A stretch of 64,000 nucleotides of DNA. Origin: Nocardia suismassiliense. Its GTDB lineage: Bacteria; Actinomycetota; Actinomycetes; Mycobacteriales; Mycobacteriaceae. Of the stretch, positions 1 to 8,409 are shown piece by piece. The stretch is taken from NCBI RefSeq assembly GCF_900269665.1, contig NZ_LT985361.1, forward strand, positions 7,480,380-7,544,379, in the 5' to 3' direction. The notes under the pieces were generated by a model. It was not told where the DNA came from. It saw nothing but the letters and a program-made list of their open reading frames with translations, and ran no database searches. The position numbers were made by a program, and so were the translations under genes. The number at the start of each line of letters is the position of its first letter. Position 1 is the first letter of the stretch.

Positions 1-1567
1 CCCGAATCGCGTGGTAGACCACGGTGTAGAAGTAGATGTTGGTGAAGTCGATGCCTTCTTCGGACCCGTAGTGCACCCGCTCGCGAGCCAGGTACCCGTG
101 CAGGTTCATCTGGCCGAGGCCGATGGCGTGCGACTCGTTGTTGCCCTGCTCGATCGAGGGCACCGAGTAGATGTGCGTCTGGTCCGACACCGCGGTGAGC
201 GCCCGGATCGAGGTCTCGATGGTCTGCGCGAAGTCGGGTGAGTCCATCGTCTTGGCGATGTTCAGCGACCCGAGGTTGCACGAGATGTCCTTACCCACCT
301 TGGCGTAGGACAGGTCGTCGTTGAACACCGACGGCGTCGACACCTGCAGGATCTCCGAGCACAGGTTCGAGTGGGTGATCTTGCCCGCGATCGGGTTGGC
401 CCGGTTCACCGTGTCCTCGAACATGATGTACGGGTAGCCGGATTCGAACTGCAGCTCGGCGATGGTCTGGAAGAACTCGCGCGCCTTGATCTTCGACTTG
501 CGGATCCGCTTGTCGTCGACCATCTCGTAGTACTTCTCGGTGACGTCGATGTCGGCGAACGGCTTGCCGTAGATGCGTTCCACGTCGTACGGCGAGAACA
601 GGTACATGTCCTCGTTCTTCTTCGCCAGCTCGAAGGTGATGTCGGGGATCACCACGCCGAGCGAGAGGGTCTTGATGCGGATCTTCTCGTCCGCGTTCTC
701 CCGCTTGGTGTCCAGGAACCGGTAGATGTCGGGGTGGTGCGCGTGCAGGTACACCGCGCCGGCGCCTTGGCGCGCGCCGAGCTGGTTGGCGTAGGAGAAC
801 GAGTCCTCCAGCAGCTTCATGATCGGGATGACACCCGAGCTCTGGTTCTCGATCTTCTTGATCGGCGCGCCGTGCTCGCGAATGTTGCTGAGCAGCAGCG
901 CGACACCGCCGCCACGCTTGGACAGCTGCAGCGCGGAGTTGATGGAGCGCCCGATGGACTCCATGTTGTCCTCGATGCGCAGCAGGAAGCAGGACACGGG
1001 CTCGCCGCGCTGCTTCTTGCCCGAGTTGAGGAAGGTCGGGGTGGCGGGCTGGAAGCGGCCGTCGATGATCTCGTCGACCAGCTTGCCCGCGAGCACCTCG
1101 TCACCGGCGGCGAGGGTGAGCGCGACCATGCAGACGCGGTCCTCGAACCGCTCCAGGTAGCGCTTGCCGTCGAAGGTCTTCAGCGTGTACGAGGTGTAGT
1201 ACTTGAACGCGCCGAGGAAGGTGGGGAACCGGAACTTCTTGGCGTACGCCTGCTTGAACAGCTGCTTGATGAACGGGCGGCTGTACTGGTCCAGTACCTC
1301 CGGCTCGTAGTAGTTCTCCTTCAGCAGGTAGTCCAGCTTCTCCTCCAGGTTGTGGAAGAAGACGGTGTTCTGGTTGACGTGCTGCAGGAAGTACTGATGC
1401 GCGGCCTCGCGGTCCTTGTCGAACTGGATCTCGCCGTTCGGGCCGTACAGGTTCAGCATGGCGTTGAGGGCGTGGTAGTCCATGACCTCGGCGGTGTCCG
1501 CACTGCGGGCGGCAGACTGCTCTAAGCGAGCCGTTTTTCCGGCCGGTGCTGTCGTTGTTGTTGCCAA
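1..1567 (-). CDS. nrdE: Class Ib ribonucleoside-diphosphate reductase alpha subunit (3' end outside window)
   Basis: Catalytic large subunit that reduces ribonucleoside diphosphates to deoxyribonucleotides, with electrons from NrdH and the radical from NrdF. The minus strand translates to a near-textbook NrdE: DYHALNAMLNLY near the start, then FLGAFKYYTSYTLKTF, GRFQPATPTFLNSG, a cysteine in EPVSCFLLR, SKRGGGVALLLSNIR and HSNLCSEILQVSTPS. About 522 codons are inside the window and the C-terminal CxxC lies beyond base 1. I chose the TTG at 1567 because homologues carry about 25-30 residues before DYHALN; that start overlaps nrdI by 46 bases. The ATG at 1483 is the alternative. It is the last visible gene of the nrdH-nrdI-nrdE operon under NrdR control. 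Identity is certain, the start less so. Confidence 0.95.
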   Translation of the reverse strand, partial: MATTTTAPAGKTARLEQSAARSADTAEVMDYHALNAMLNLYGPNGEIQFDKDREAAHQYFLQHVNQNTVFFHNLEEKLDYLLKENYYEPEVLDQYSRPFIKQLFKQAYAKKFRFPTFLGAFKYYTSYTLKTFDGKRYLERFEDRVCMVALTLAAGDEVLAGKLVDEIIDGRFQPATPTFLNSGKKQRGEPVSCFLLRIEDNMESIGRSINSALQLSKRGGGVALLLSNIREHGAPIKKIENQSSGVIPIMKLLEDSFSYANQLGARQGAGAVYLHAHHPDIYRFLDTKRENADEKIRIKTLSLGVVIPDITFELAKKNEDMYLFSPYDVERIYGKPFADIDVTEKYYEMVDDKRIRKSKIKAREFFQTIAELQFESGYPYIMFEDTVNRANPIAGKITHSNLCSEILQVSTPSVFNDDLSYAKVGKDISCNLGSLNIAKTMDSPDFAQTIETSIRALTAVSDQTHIYSVPSIEQGNNESHAIGLGQMNLHGYLARERVHYGSEEGIDFTNIYFYTVVYHAIR

Positions 1568-2004
1568 AACAATCCCAATCCTTCTCGGACGCGCTCGACG
1601 TCCTCGGCGGTTCCCATGAGTTCGAAGCGATACAGGTACGGCACGCCGCATTTGCGGGAGATCACGTCTCCCGCGTAGCAGTAGGGATCGCCGAAGTTCG
1701 TGTTTCCCGCCGCGACCACGCCGCGCAGCAGGGCGCGGTTGTGCGGGTCGTTGAGGAACTTGGCGACCTGCCGCGGCACGAAATCCTTGTCGGATCTGTT
1801 CCCACCCAGAACGTGCCGACCGCCCCCGTAGGTGGGGACGATCAGCACGAAGGGTTCGTCGACGCGCAGCGAATCGGCGGTGTGCAGTGGAATGCGAGTT
1901 GCTGGGAGACCCAGCTTCTCGACGAAGCGATGCGTGTTCTCCGAGGCGCTGGAGAAGTAGACCAGCGCCGGAGCGGTGGGACCGTAAGCATTGTCGTCGG
2001 ACAC
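1522..2004 (-). CDS. nrdI: Flavodoxin-like NrdI, activator of class Ib ribonucleotide reductase
   Basis: Small flavoprotein that helps NrdF assemble its dimanganese-tyrosyl radical cofactor. The protein of about 160 residues has the NrdI hallmarks: LVYFSSASENTHRFVEKLG as the phosphate-binding loop, VPTYGGG, and VVAAGNTNFGDPYCYAG around the isoalloxazine site. The GTG at 2004 has AGGAG at suitable spacing; the GTG at 2010 is only about 3 bases from it, so the shorter form is preferred. The gene lies 38 bases downstream of nrdH and overlaps nrdE, so the three are translated as one operon. Length is normal and nothing is missing. Confidence 0.95.
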   Translation of the reverse strand: MSDDNAYGPTAPALVYFSSASENTHRFVEKLGLPATRIPLHTADSLRVDEPFVLIVPTYGGGRHVLGGNRSDKDFVPRQVAKFLNDPHNRALLRGVVAAGNTNFGDPYCYAGDVISRKCGVPYLYRFELMGTAEDVERVREGLGLFWQQQRQHRPEKRLA

Positions 2005-2042
2005 GGTCACCTCTCCTCTCGGAGGACGGAGTGCGCGAGCGG

Positions 2043-2276
2043 TCAGGCCGCCACGGTGGCGAGCGACTTGATGCGATCGGGCCGGAAACCGGACCAGTGA
2101 TCCTCGCCGGCCACGACGACCGGGGCCTGCAGGTAGCCGAGGGCCATGACGTAGTCACGCGCCTCGTCGTTCTCGGAGATGTCGATCACCTCGTAGTCCA
2201 CCCCGGCCTTGTCGAGCGCCTTGTAGGTGGCATTGCACTGGACGCAAGCGGGCTTGGTGTACACGGTGACGGTCAT
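2043..2276 (-). CDS. nrdH: Glutaredoxin-like NrdH redoxin
   Basis: Electron donor for the class Ib reductase, itself reduced by thioredoxin reductase. The 77-residue product starts MTVTVYTKPACVQC, placing the CxxC active site (CVQC) at residues 11-14, and ends with the WSGFRPD segment typical of NrdH. The ATG at 2276 has GAAGAGGGA about 6 bases upstream; a longer in-frame reading to 2333 is ignored because only the short form fits the family. First gene of the nrdHIE operon, with a leader of roughly 165 bases between the NrdR boxes and the start codon. Confidence 0.96.
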   Translation of the reverse strand: MTVTVYTKPACVQCNATYKALDKAGVDYEVIDISENDEARDYVMALGYLQAPVVVAGEDHWSGFRPDRIKSLATVAA

Positions 2277-2441
2277 TGGTATCCCTCTTCTCCTTGTGCC
2301 TGATCCACAGCCTGTGATCCGTATGCAGTGCACGATCCGACTTGCTGCGCAAACTCCTGGATCTGGCCGCGAATCCCCTGCTCAGCCCCTTCGGGCCGAA
2401 GCTCGCAGAGCGGGGTGTCATGCCGTCTTCCAGTACCGAAG

Positions 2442-2489
2442 ACACTACACCTAGTGGCCGACAGATTCATCCGACACGACATGTTGCGA
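2442..2489 (-). promoter_or_regulatory. Tandem NrdR boxes upstream of nrdHIE
   Basis: Two 16-base elements lie 32 bases apart start to start, about three helical turns: ACACTACACCTAGTGG at 2442-2457 and ACACGACATGTTGCGA at 2474-2489. The first fits the partly palindromic NrdR box (acaCwAtATaTwGtgt) closely, the second loosely. NrdR is the ATP/dATP-sensing repressor of ribonucleotide reductase genes and binds such pairs. The rest of 2277-2667 has no credible gene; it holds the nrdH leader and the region beyond the FMN reductase stop codon. Confidence 0.75.
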
Positions 2490-2667
2490 GTCACATTGGT
2501 GAAATTCGAACGCGGTAAGTACCTGGATGCTCGATTCGCAACCCGACACGACCGTGGTGCAGATCACAATTTCGTACCGTAGCTGATTTCCAGCAAACTC
2601 CCTGCGCAGACGAAGAGGGCCACCTCCACCGCGTGGAGATGACCCTCGAGAAGACCGGAGCGGAAGC

Positions 2668-3237
2668 TTACACGGCGGCCAATTCACCGCGAGTGGCCTG
2701 GACCAGCTCGTGCACGGTGGCGGCCAATTCGGTGAGCGCTTCGGCATCCTCGCGCGGGTGTGTCGCGCCGAATCGCTCGCCGATCGTGGCGAAGTGCAGG
2801 TGCGCGGACTCCACCACGCGGGCACCCGCGACGCCGAGCACCTTGACCGTGTCGCCGTGCGCCCACTGCGCGGCGTTCGGGCTGATCGACGCGCTCACCA
2901 CGGCGGCAGGCTTGTCCTTGATCGCGCCGACGCCGTACGGACGGGAGACCCAGTCGATGGCGTTCTTCAACGCGCCCGGCAGGCTGCCGTTGTATTCGGG
3001 AGTCACGACGAGCAGACCGTCCGCGGCGGCGACGGCGTCACGCAGCACCTGGGCCGCGGCAGGCACGGAACCTTCGACATCGATGTCCTCGTTGTAGAAA
3101 GGAATATCGGCGAGACCTTCGAAGAGGGTGATCTCGACACCCTCCGGGGAGGTCTGCACAGCGGTCTCGGCGAGCTGGCGATTGATCGAAGCCGCACGAA
3201 GGCTTCCGACGAGAGCGAGGATGCGGGTCTGGCTCAT
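2668..3237 (-). CDS. NADPH-dependent FMN reductase family protein
   Basis: Predicted flavodoxin-fold quinone or azo-type reductase of 189 residues that uses FMN and NAD(P)H. The FMN phosphate loop is seen in ALVGSLRAASINRQLAE near the N-terminus, and the family motif TPEYNGSLPGALKNAIDW is present at residues about 78-95. The ATG at 3237 is preceded by AGGAG; in-frame sequence upstream of it runs antisense to the TetR gene and is not coding. It is divergent from that regulator, with a palindromic operator between them, so it is likely the regulator's target. The physiological substrate cannot be read from sequence. Confidence 0.9.
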   Translation of the reverse strand: MSQTRILALVGSLRAASINRQLAETAVQTSPEGVEITLFEGLADIPFYNEDIDVEGSVPAAAQVLRDAVAAADGLLVVTPEYNGSLPGALKNAIDWVSRPYGVGAIKDKPAAVVSASISPNAAQWAHGDTVKVLGVAGARVVESAHLHFATIGERFGATHPREDAEALTELAATVHELVQATRGELAAV

Positions 3238-3288
3238 GACGACTCCTGGTGTACTGAATGAGTAGGTGTCCGAACTTTCACTGACAGA

Positions 3289-3310
3289 TAACCGGACCAC
3301 GGTCCGATTA
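3289..3310. promoter_or_regulatory. Palindromic operator between FMN reductase and TetR genes
   Basis: CGGACC-AC-GGTCCG at 3293-3306 is a perfect inverted repeat, extended by TAA and TTA on the outer sides to about 22 bases. Its place in the divergent promoter region beside a TetR-type gene makes it the probable operator for that regulator, controlling both directions. Confidence 0.7.
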
Positions 3311-3327
3311 CTTCCCGCGGAGAATGC

Positions 3328-3987
3328 GTGAGCGCTGTGAGCTACCCCACATCGGACCTCCCCGCGCCAGGGGAGCGTCCGCTGCTCGGCATCGGCGCGC
3401 CCCTTCCCGGCACGTCCGAACCCACCGAACGCGCCGACGCGGCACGCAACCGGCAGTTGCTGCTCGACGCCGCGCAACAACTGGTGCGCGAGCAAGGGGT
3501 CGACGGTCTCACGATGGATGCGCTGGCCAAGCGGGCCGGGGTCGGCAAGGGCACCGTCTTCCGCCGGTTTGGTAGCCGGTCCGGACTGCTGATGGCGCTG
3601 CTGGATCATTCCGAGCGCAAAGCCCAGCAGGCGTTCATGTTCGGGCCGCCGCCGCTGGGGCCCGGTGCGGCGCCGGTGGATCGGCTCGTCGCGTTCGGCC
3701 GCGCCCGCCTGCTCGACATCGATGTGGAGGGCGAGCTGTATCGCGCCGCGGAGGTCGGCGAGGCGGGCGACCGCTACTCGGGCGCGCCCTACATGTTGCT
3801 CAAGGCGCACGTCTCGATGCTGCTGCGCGAGGCGAAAGTGCCCGGCGAGCCCGCGCTGGTCGCCGACAGCTTGCTCAGCACGCTCAGTGCGGCGCTCGTC
3901 ATGCATCAGATGCGCGCGCAGGGGTATAGCCGCGATCAGATCGGCGACAACTGGGAAGCAATCGTTCGTCGCGTTGTCTCGCGGTGA
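3328..3987 (+). CDS. TetR/AcrR family transcriptional regulator
   Basis: Predicted one-component repressor of 219 residues. The HTH is in the stretch RQLLLDAAQQLVREQG..LTMDALAKRAGVGKGTVFRRF at residues about 41-83; the C-terminal part is the variable ligand and dimer domain. A leading segment of about 35 residues rich in Pro/Ala precedes the HTH. GTG start at 3328. It is divergent from the FMN reductase gene with a 22-base palindrome between, suggesting autoregulation and control of the reductase. The ligand is unknown. Confidence 0.9.
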   Translation: MSAVSYPTSDLPAPGERPLLGIGAPLPGTSEPTERADAARNRQLLLDAAQQLVREQGVDGLTMDALAKRAGVGKGTVFRRFGSRSGLLMALLDHSERKAQQAFMFGPPPLGPGAAPVDRLVAFGRARLLDIDVEGELYRAAEVGEAGDRYSGAPYMLLKAHVSMLLREAKVPGEPALVADSLLSTLSAALVMHQMRAQGYSRDQIGDNWEAIVRRVVSR

Positions 3988-4009
3988 ATCGACAGTAAAG
4001 TGGGCTGCC

Positions 4010-4837
4010 ATGCGGAACCTGCGCGAACAGATCATCACCGAGTTGGGCGTTCAACCGAGCATCGAGCCGAAGGACGAGGTACGGCGCCGGGTCGATTTCC
4101 TCAAGGACTATCTGAACGCCACTCCCGCAAAGGGTTTCGTGCTCGGCATCAGCGGCGGGCAGGACAGCTCGCTGGCGGGCCGGTTGTGCCAGCTCGCGGT
4201 GGCGGAGCTGCGCGCCGACGGTGCGGACGCGACGTTCGTCGCCGTGCGCCTACCTTATGGCGTGCAGTCCGATGAGGCCGACGCGCGCGCCGCGCTGCGC
4301 TTCATCCAGCCGGACAAGACGGTGTCAGTGAACGTGCGGCCGAGTGCGAACGCGACCGCGGGCGAGGTGGCCTCGGCCCTCAAGATCGACAAGCTCCGGG
4401 ATTTCGTGCGCGGCAACATCAAGGCGCGCGAGCGCATGGTGATCCAGTATGCGATCGCCGGGCAGGAGAATCTGCTCGTGGTCGGCACCGACCACGCCGC
4501 GGAGGCGGTCACCGGTTTCTTCACCAAGTACGGCGACGGCGGCGTCGACCTCACCCCGCTGACCGGTCTCACCAAGCACCAGGGTGCGGCGCTGCTGCAG
4601 GAGCTGGGCGCTCCGGAAAGCATCTGGTCGAAGGTGCCCACCGCCGACCTGGAGGACGACCGACCCTCGCTGCCCGACGAGGAGGCCCTCGGCCTCACCT
4701 ACCGTGAGATCGACGACTACCTGGAGGGCAAGGACGTCACCGCCGAGGTCGCCGAGCGGATCGAGTCCATCTACCTCAACACCCGGCACAAGCGGACCGT
4801 CCCGGTCACCCCGCTCGACACCTGGTGGCGCGACTAG
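4010..4837 (+). CDS. nadE: Ammonia-dependent NAD(+) synthetase
   Basis: Converts nicotinic acid adenine dinucleotide, ATP and ammonia to NAD+, the last step of NAD synthesis. The product has 275 residues, the short ammonia-dependent (E. coli-like) form without a glutaminase domain. The N-type ATP pyrophosphatase loop SGGQDSSL is at residues about 47-54, and the deamido-NAD region VVGTDHAAEAVTGFFTKYGD is intact. ATG at 4010; an in-frame opening upstream overlaps the TetR gene and is not coding. It begins 22 bases after the TetR stop. Many mycobacteria use a glutamine-dependent long NadE, so this form may be a second or alternative enzyme. Confidence 0.95.
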   Translation: MRNLREQIITELGVQPSIEPKDEVRRRVDFLKDYLNATPAKGFVLGISGGQDSSLAGRLCQLAVAELRADGADATFVAVRLPYGVQSDEADARAALRFIQPDKTVSVNVRPSANATAGEVASALKIDKLRDFVRGNIKARERMVIQYAIAGQENLLVVGTDHAAEAVTGFFTKYGDGGVDLTPLTGLTKHQGAALLQELGAPESIWSKVPTADLEDDRPSLPDEEALGLTYREIDDYLEGKDVTAEVAERIESIYLNTRHKRTVPVTPLDTWWRD

Positions 4838-4862
4838 CCGACGCCCGCACCACTTCTGATGT

Positions 4863-4897
4863 CCCGCACCGGGAATCGCATGCGATTTCGGTGCGGG
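4863..4897. terminator. Long palindrome between convergent nadE and methyltransferase-like genes
   Basis: CCCGCACCG and its complement flank an inner perfect palindrome AATCGCATGCGATT, giving a stem of about 17 bases with one bulge and almost no loop. It lies between two convergent stop codons, so a bidirectional terminator is the simplest reading. There is no clear U-run. Confidence 0.5.
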
Positions 4898-4916
4898 GCA
4901 TCGAAAGCGGCTGGTC

Positions 4917-5519
4917 CTATCGCCTGCCGACGGCGGGTAGGAAGCGGCCGACCTCGGCCACGTAGGAGCGGTAGTGGTCGCCGTGCACCTTGTGCAGGTA
5001 CGGCTCCTCCACCACTCTTACCTGTAGTTCGATCGCGCCGACGAGTAGCAGGAAGCCTGCCACCGCAACAGGATTGGGCACCATCAGCGTGACGCCTACC
5101 GCGAACGTGAACATGCCGGTGAAGATCGGGTTGCGCACCAGGCCGAAGACGCCGGATAGCACCAGGGTCGTGCGCTCTGTGGCGTCGACGCCGATTCGCC
5201 AGGACTCCCCCATGTCTCGCTGCGCGTACAGCGTGCCCAGGATGCCGGTTACCGCGACGACGACCCCGATCCAGGACACCAACTCGTTGTCCAGCAACGG
5301 AATCGGATCCAGCACACCCGTGAGCTGAAGTAGCGGCGCGGCCAGCCCCACGGCGAAGGCCACGAGGACCCCCACTCCGGCCAGCCATTCCAGTGAACCC
5401 GTGCGGCCGCCGATGCCACGGAACCCGGTCGACCCCGTGCGGCGCCACTGCCACCAGCTCCGCCAGCCGAAGGCCGCCGCGGCGAAGACCACATACAAAA
5501 CCAGTGCGCCTACTGCCAT
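4917..5519 (-). CDS. Isoprenylcysteine carboxyl methyltransferase-like membrane protein
   Basis: A 200-residue integral membrane protein with four to five hydrophobic segments. The C-terminal half carries the ICMT/PEMT-type signature GVFGLVRNPIFTGMF and ...EEPYLHKVHGDHYRSYVAEVGRFLP, the SAM-binding part of this fold. Bacterial members methylate small or lipid substrates and most have no assigned substrate. ATG at 5519 with AGGGAGAG upstream. Convergent with nadE, and tail to head with the sigma factor stream on the same strand (54-base gap). Confidence 0.8.
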   Translation of the reverse strand: MAVGALVLYVVFAAAAFGWRSWWQWRRTGSTGFRGIGGRTGSLEWLAGVGVLVAFAVGLAAPLLQLTGVLDPIPLLDNELVSWIGVVVAVTGILGTLYAQRDMGESWRIGVDATERTTLVLSGVFGLVRNPIFTGMFTFAVGVTLMVPNPVAVAGFLLLVGAIELQVRVVEEPYLHKVHGDHYRSYVAEVGRFLPAVGRR

Positions 5520-5573
5520 CGCACTCTCCCTCCTTGTGTCGCCACCAGGATATATAAATGAATGCGCATGTGT

Positions 5574-6845
5574 CTATGGTTTTGTAAGATCCTGTCCCGC
5601 AGCCGTTTCTACTTGGGCGAGGCGCCGAGACAGGAAGCGGCGGACTTGCTCGTTGGCCGTGCGCTCCAGCGCGACGCGATAGTGCGCCACGGACTCCGCA
5701 TGGCGCCCGGCGCGGCGAAGCAGGTCGGCGCGGGTCGCGGCGACGAGATGCGAGTCGGCCAGGCGCGGGTGGTCCGCGATCTCGTCGAGTGCGGCGAGGC
5801 CGCTGTCGAACCCGCGCAGGAAGCCGACGGCGATCGCCCGATTCACCGCGACCATCGGCGAGTCCGAGTATCCGAGTAGCTCGTCGTAGCCGGAAACTAT
5901 TGCGGCCCAATCAGTTTGCTTCCATGTCGGCGCGGTGGCGTGTGCGGCGGCAATCCTCGCTTGGGCAAGGTAGGGACCGGTGCCGTCCGCGGCGGCGGAG
6001 ACCAGGCAGCGCAACCCCGCCGCGATCTGGGCTCGATTCCACGCGGACCGGTCCTGGTCCTCGATCGGCACCAATTCGACTCCGGCACTGCGGCGTTGGC
6101 CTCTGCGGCTGTCATTGAGCAGCATCAGCGCGAGCAGCGCCCGCGCCTCCGGCTCGTCCGGCAGCAGCCCGCACAACAGTTTGCCGAGCCGAATCGCCTC
6201 GTCGCACAGTTCATCTCGGACAGCGGTCGGGCCCGAGGTGGCGAAGTAGCCTTCGGTGAAGACCAGATAGACGCACGCCAGCACCACCGGCGTGCGCTCC
6301 GCCAGCAGGTGCGCGGGCGGCACCCGCAGCGGAATACCGGCCGACCTGATCTTCGCCTTCGCGCGGGTGAGGCGTTGGGCCACGGTATGTTCCGGCTGCA
6401 GGAAGGCCCTGGCGATCTCCGCCGTCCGCAGCCCGCACACCAGCCGCAGCGTCAGCGCGACCTGCGACTCCGGCGACAGCGCCGGATGACAGCAGGTGAA
6501 GATCATGCGCAGCTGATCGTCGGCCACCGGCGACACGTCCACCTCCTCGTTCGGCGCGCCGAACGGACTCGGCGCGGTCCGCAGCACGGCGTCCTGCTCC
6601 TTGCCGCCACGCAGCGATTCACGGCGCAGTCGGTCCAGCGCCCGATTGCGCGCCGCGGTGGTGATCCAAGCGCCCGGATTGGTCGGCAAACCCTGACTCG
6701 GCCAGCTGCGCAGTGCGTCGGCGAACGCCTCGTGCACCGCGTCCTCGGCCAGCCCGATATCGCCGACCAGCCGGGCGACCGTGGCCAGGGCCCGGCCGAA
6801 TTCGGCGCGGTAGACGCCGTCGATTGATGCGGCCGGGCCCGGCAC
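5574..6845 (-). CDS. ECF sigma factor of the ECF42 type with C-terminal helical (TPR-like) extension
   Basis: RNA polymerase sigma factor of 423 residues. Residues about 10-80 form region 2 (DAVHEAFADALRSWP), and about 115-175 form region 4 (VALTLRLVCGLRTAEIARAF). Some 240 further residues rich in Ala/Leu helices make the C-terminal extension of ECF42 sigma factors, thought to regulate them in place of an anti-sigma factor. ECF42 genes are known to sit with DGPF/YCII proteins, as here: the sigma gene starts 2 bases after the upstream DGPF gene. GTG start at 6845. No anti-sigma gene is present nearby. Confidence 0.9.
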   Translation of the reverse strand: MPGPAASIDGVYRAEFGRALATVARLVGDIGLAEDAVHEAFADALRSWPSQGLPTNPGAWITTAARNRALDRLRRESLRGGKEQDAVLRTAPSPFGAPNEEVDVSPVADDQLRMIFTCCHPALSPESQVALTLRLVCGLRTAEIARAFLQPEHTVAQRLTRAKAKIRSAGIPLRVPPAHLLAERTPVVLACVYLVFTEGYFATSGPTAVRDELCDEAIRLGKLLCGLLPDEPEARALLALMLLNDSRRGQRRSAGVELVPIEDQDRSAWNRAQIAAGLRCLVSAAADGTGPYLAQARIAAAHATAPTWKQTDWAAIVSGYDELLGYSDSPMVAVNRAIAVGFLRGFDSGLAALDEIADHPRLADSHLVAATRADLLRRAGRHAESVAHYRVALERTANEQVRRFLSRRLAQVETAAGQDLTKP

Positions 6846-6847
6846 GG

Positions 6848-7555
6848 TCAGAAGCCGACGTCGACGATGCGGCGAACTTCGGTGCGTCCCTTCGCCCCGC
6901 GCGGAATCTTGGTCGCGATCTCCGCGGCCTGGGCGGGCCCGGCCGCGGTGAAGACATAGACGCCGTCGACCACTTCCGCGCCCTCGGTGTACGGCCCGTC
7001 GGTACGCAACAGTTGCCCGTCGCGCATTCGCACGGTGACCGCGGTCGCCGGCGGCCGCAAGGCTCCGCCGCCGCGGATCACGTCACCGACCTGTTCGCCG
7101 AACCGCTCGTGTTCGACCACCGCCGCGGCCCATTCGGGGGTGTCCGGCTCGATCACGTCGCTCTCCCACAGCAGCGCGGTCCACCAATCGGCGCCCGGCT
7201 GCTCGTGCGGCGTCCACATCACCATCGGACGCACCTCGACCGAACCCCGCGCGGCCGTCGGAATTCGACCGGCGAGTTCGACGGCCGTGTCCAGATCCGG
7301 GCAGTCGAAGACGTAGAAGCCGCCGACCACCTCGGCCTGCTCGGTGAACGGACCGTCGGTGACCAACAGTTGGTCGCCGTCGCGCCGGACATTGATCGCC
7401 GTGTCCGCCGGGAACAGCGCCGCACCGCCCGCGATCGCCGCCGCGGCCTGCTCCTGGAATGCCGCGTACTTCTCGACCCCTGCGGCGAACTCGGGTGTTC
7501 CCGGCTTGTTGGCGGGGTCCGCCTCGCTGCTCACGATCGTCGCGAAGTAGTGCAT
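6848..7555 (-). CDS. YCII-related (DGPF) double-domain protein
   Basis: A 235-residue cytosolic protein of two tandem YCII-like ferredoxin-fold domains, residues about 1-115 and 120-235. Each contains the family hallmark: LLVTDGPFTEQAEVVGGFYV in the first and LLRTDGPYTEGAEVVDGVYV in the second. Biochemical function of DGPF proteins is not established; they are the usual targets of ECF42 sigma factors. Translationally coupled to the sigma factor and preceded by a promoter element shared with the next DGPF gene. ATG at 7555. Confidence 0.88.
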   Translation of the reverse strand: MHYFATIVSSEADPANKPGTPEFAAGVEKYAAFQEQAAAAIAGGAALFPADTAINVRRDGDQLLVTDGPFTEQAEVVGGFYVFDCPDLDTAVELAGRIPTAARGSVEVRPMVMWTPHEQPGADWWTALLWESDVIEPDTPEWAAAVVEHERFGEQVGDVIRGGGALRPPATAVTVRMRDGQLLRTDGPYTEGAEVVDGVYVFTAAGPAQAAEIATKIPRGAKGRTEVRRIVDVGF

Positions 7556-7608
7556 GGTCGCCCAACCTTCCTCGAATGGAGGGGTCCGATACCCTTCCCT
7601 ACCCAGAC

Positions 7609-7635
7609 GACGAACGGCGCGTGCATTTCTCTACG
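7609..7635 (-). promoter_or_regulatory. Putative ECF42-dependent promoter of the first DGPF gene
   Basis: On the minus strand CGTAGA (7630-7635) is followed after 17 bases by CGTC (7609-7612, within CGTCGTC). The same arrangement occurs before the second DGPF gene and resembles the ECF42 promoter type (TGTCGA at -35, CGTC-like at -10). A further shared stretch GGGTATCGGAC follows nearer the start codon. Confidence 0.65.
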
Positions 7636-7646
7636 AACGAGGTCGG

Positions 7647-8357
7647 TCACTCTTCGAGGTCGACGAGCTGACGCAGTTCCACCCGCCCGGTCTCACCACA
7701 CGGAATCCGGGTGGCGATCTCGGTTGCCTCGGCTCGGTCCTTCGCCACGAACATATACAGCCCGTCGATCACCTCCGACTCGGCGAAGGGCCCATCGGTG
7801 AGCAGCAATCGGCCGTCCCGGACGCGCACCGTGGTCGCGGTCGTCGGCGGCTGCACCGCGCCGTTGCCGCGCAACGCCGCCGCAGCGGCCGTACCGAACT
7901 CCTGATGCAGGGCCACTGCCGGATCCCATTCGGGTGTGCCCGGCGCGATCACGTTCTCCGGTCGCTCCCACAACAGCGCGAGCCACCAGTCCGCGCCCGG
8001 CAAGCCTTGCGACTGCCACTGGATCATCGGTCGCAGTTCGACCGCACCCTGTTCAGCCGCAGGCGCCTGACGCGCGAGCTGGATGGCGTCGTCGAGATCC
8101 TTGCAGTCGAACACGATGAAGCCGCCGACCACCTCGGCCTGCTCGGTGAACGGACCGTCGGTGATGAGCGTGCGGCCGCCGACGTGCCGGATGTTGACCG
8201 CGGTCTCCACCGGATATAGCGGAGCGCCGCCGGCGATCGCCGCACCCGCGTTCGCCTCGAACACCTCGTACTTCTCGACCTCGGCCGCGAACTCCGCCGA
8301 GCCGGGCTCCACGTCCGGCCCGTCACCGCGTCCTACCAATGTCGCCAGGTAGTGCAT
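7647..8357 (-). CDS. YCII-related (DGPF) double-domain protein, second copy
   Basis: A 236-residue paralogue of the neighbouring DGPF protein, again with two YCII-like domains: LITDGPFTEQAEVVGGFIV in the first and LLLTDGPFAESEVIDGLYM in the second. The pair probably arose by tandem duplication, since the upstream regions also match. ATG at 8357. Probably under the same ECF42 sigma factor, so sigma and targets form a self-contained regulon of at least two promoters. Function unknown; a heterodimer with its paralogue is possible. Confidence 0.88.
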   Translation of the reverse strand: MHYLATLVGRGDGPDVEPGSAEFAAEVEKYEVFEANAGAAIAGGAPLYPVETAVNIRHVGGRTLITDGPFTEQAEVVGGFIVFDCKDLDDAIQLARQAPAAEQGAVELRPMIQWQSQGLPGADWWLALLWERPENVIAPGTPEWDPAVALHQEFGTAAAAALRGNGAVQPPTTATTVRVRDGRLLLTDGPFAESEVIDGLYMFVAKDRAEATEIATRIPCGETGRVELRQLVDLEE

Positions 8358-8409
8358 GTCGTCATCCTTCCCGGAATCCGAGGAGTCCGATACCCCTCGC
8401 TACCTGGAC

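Noticed and set aside
371..1525. Long plus-strand open frame of 384 codons
   Set aside because: It is the antisense shadow of nrdE, whose minus-strand protein is unmistakable.
2277..2441. Cobalamin riboswitch in the nrdHIE leader
   Set aside because: Such switches control nrd genes in some actinomycetes, but no B12-box was seen, and the NrdR boxes explain the regulation.
3238..4038. N-terminal extension of the FMN reductase frame on the minus strand
   Set aside because: It runs antisense through the TetR gene and has Arg/Gly-rich nonsense composition; the ATG at 3237 has a good ribosome binding site and the family start.
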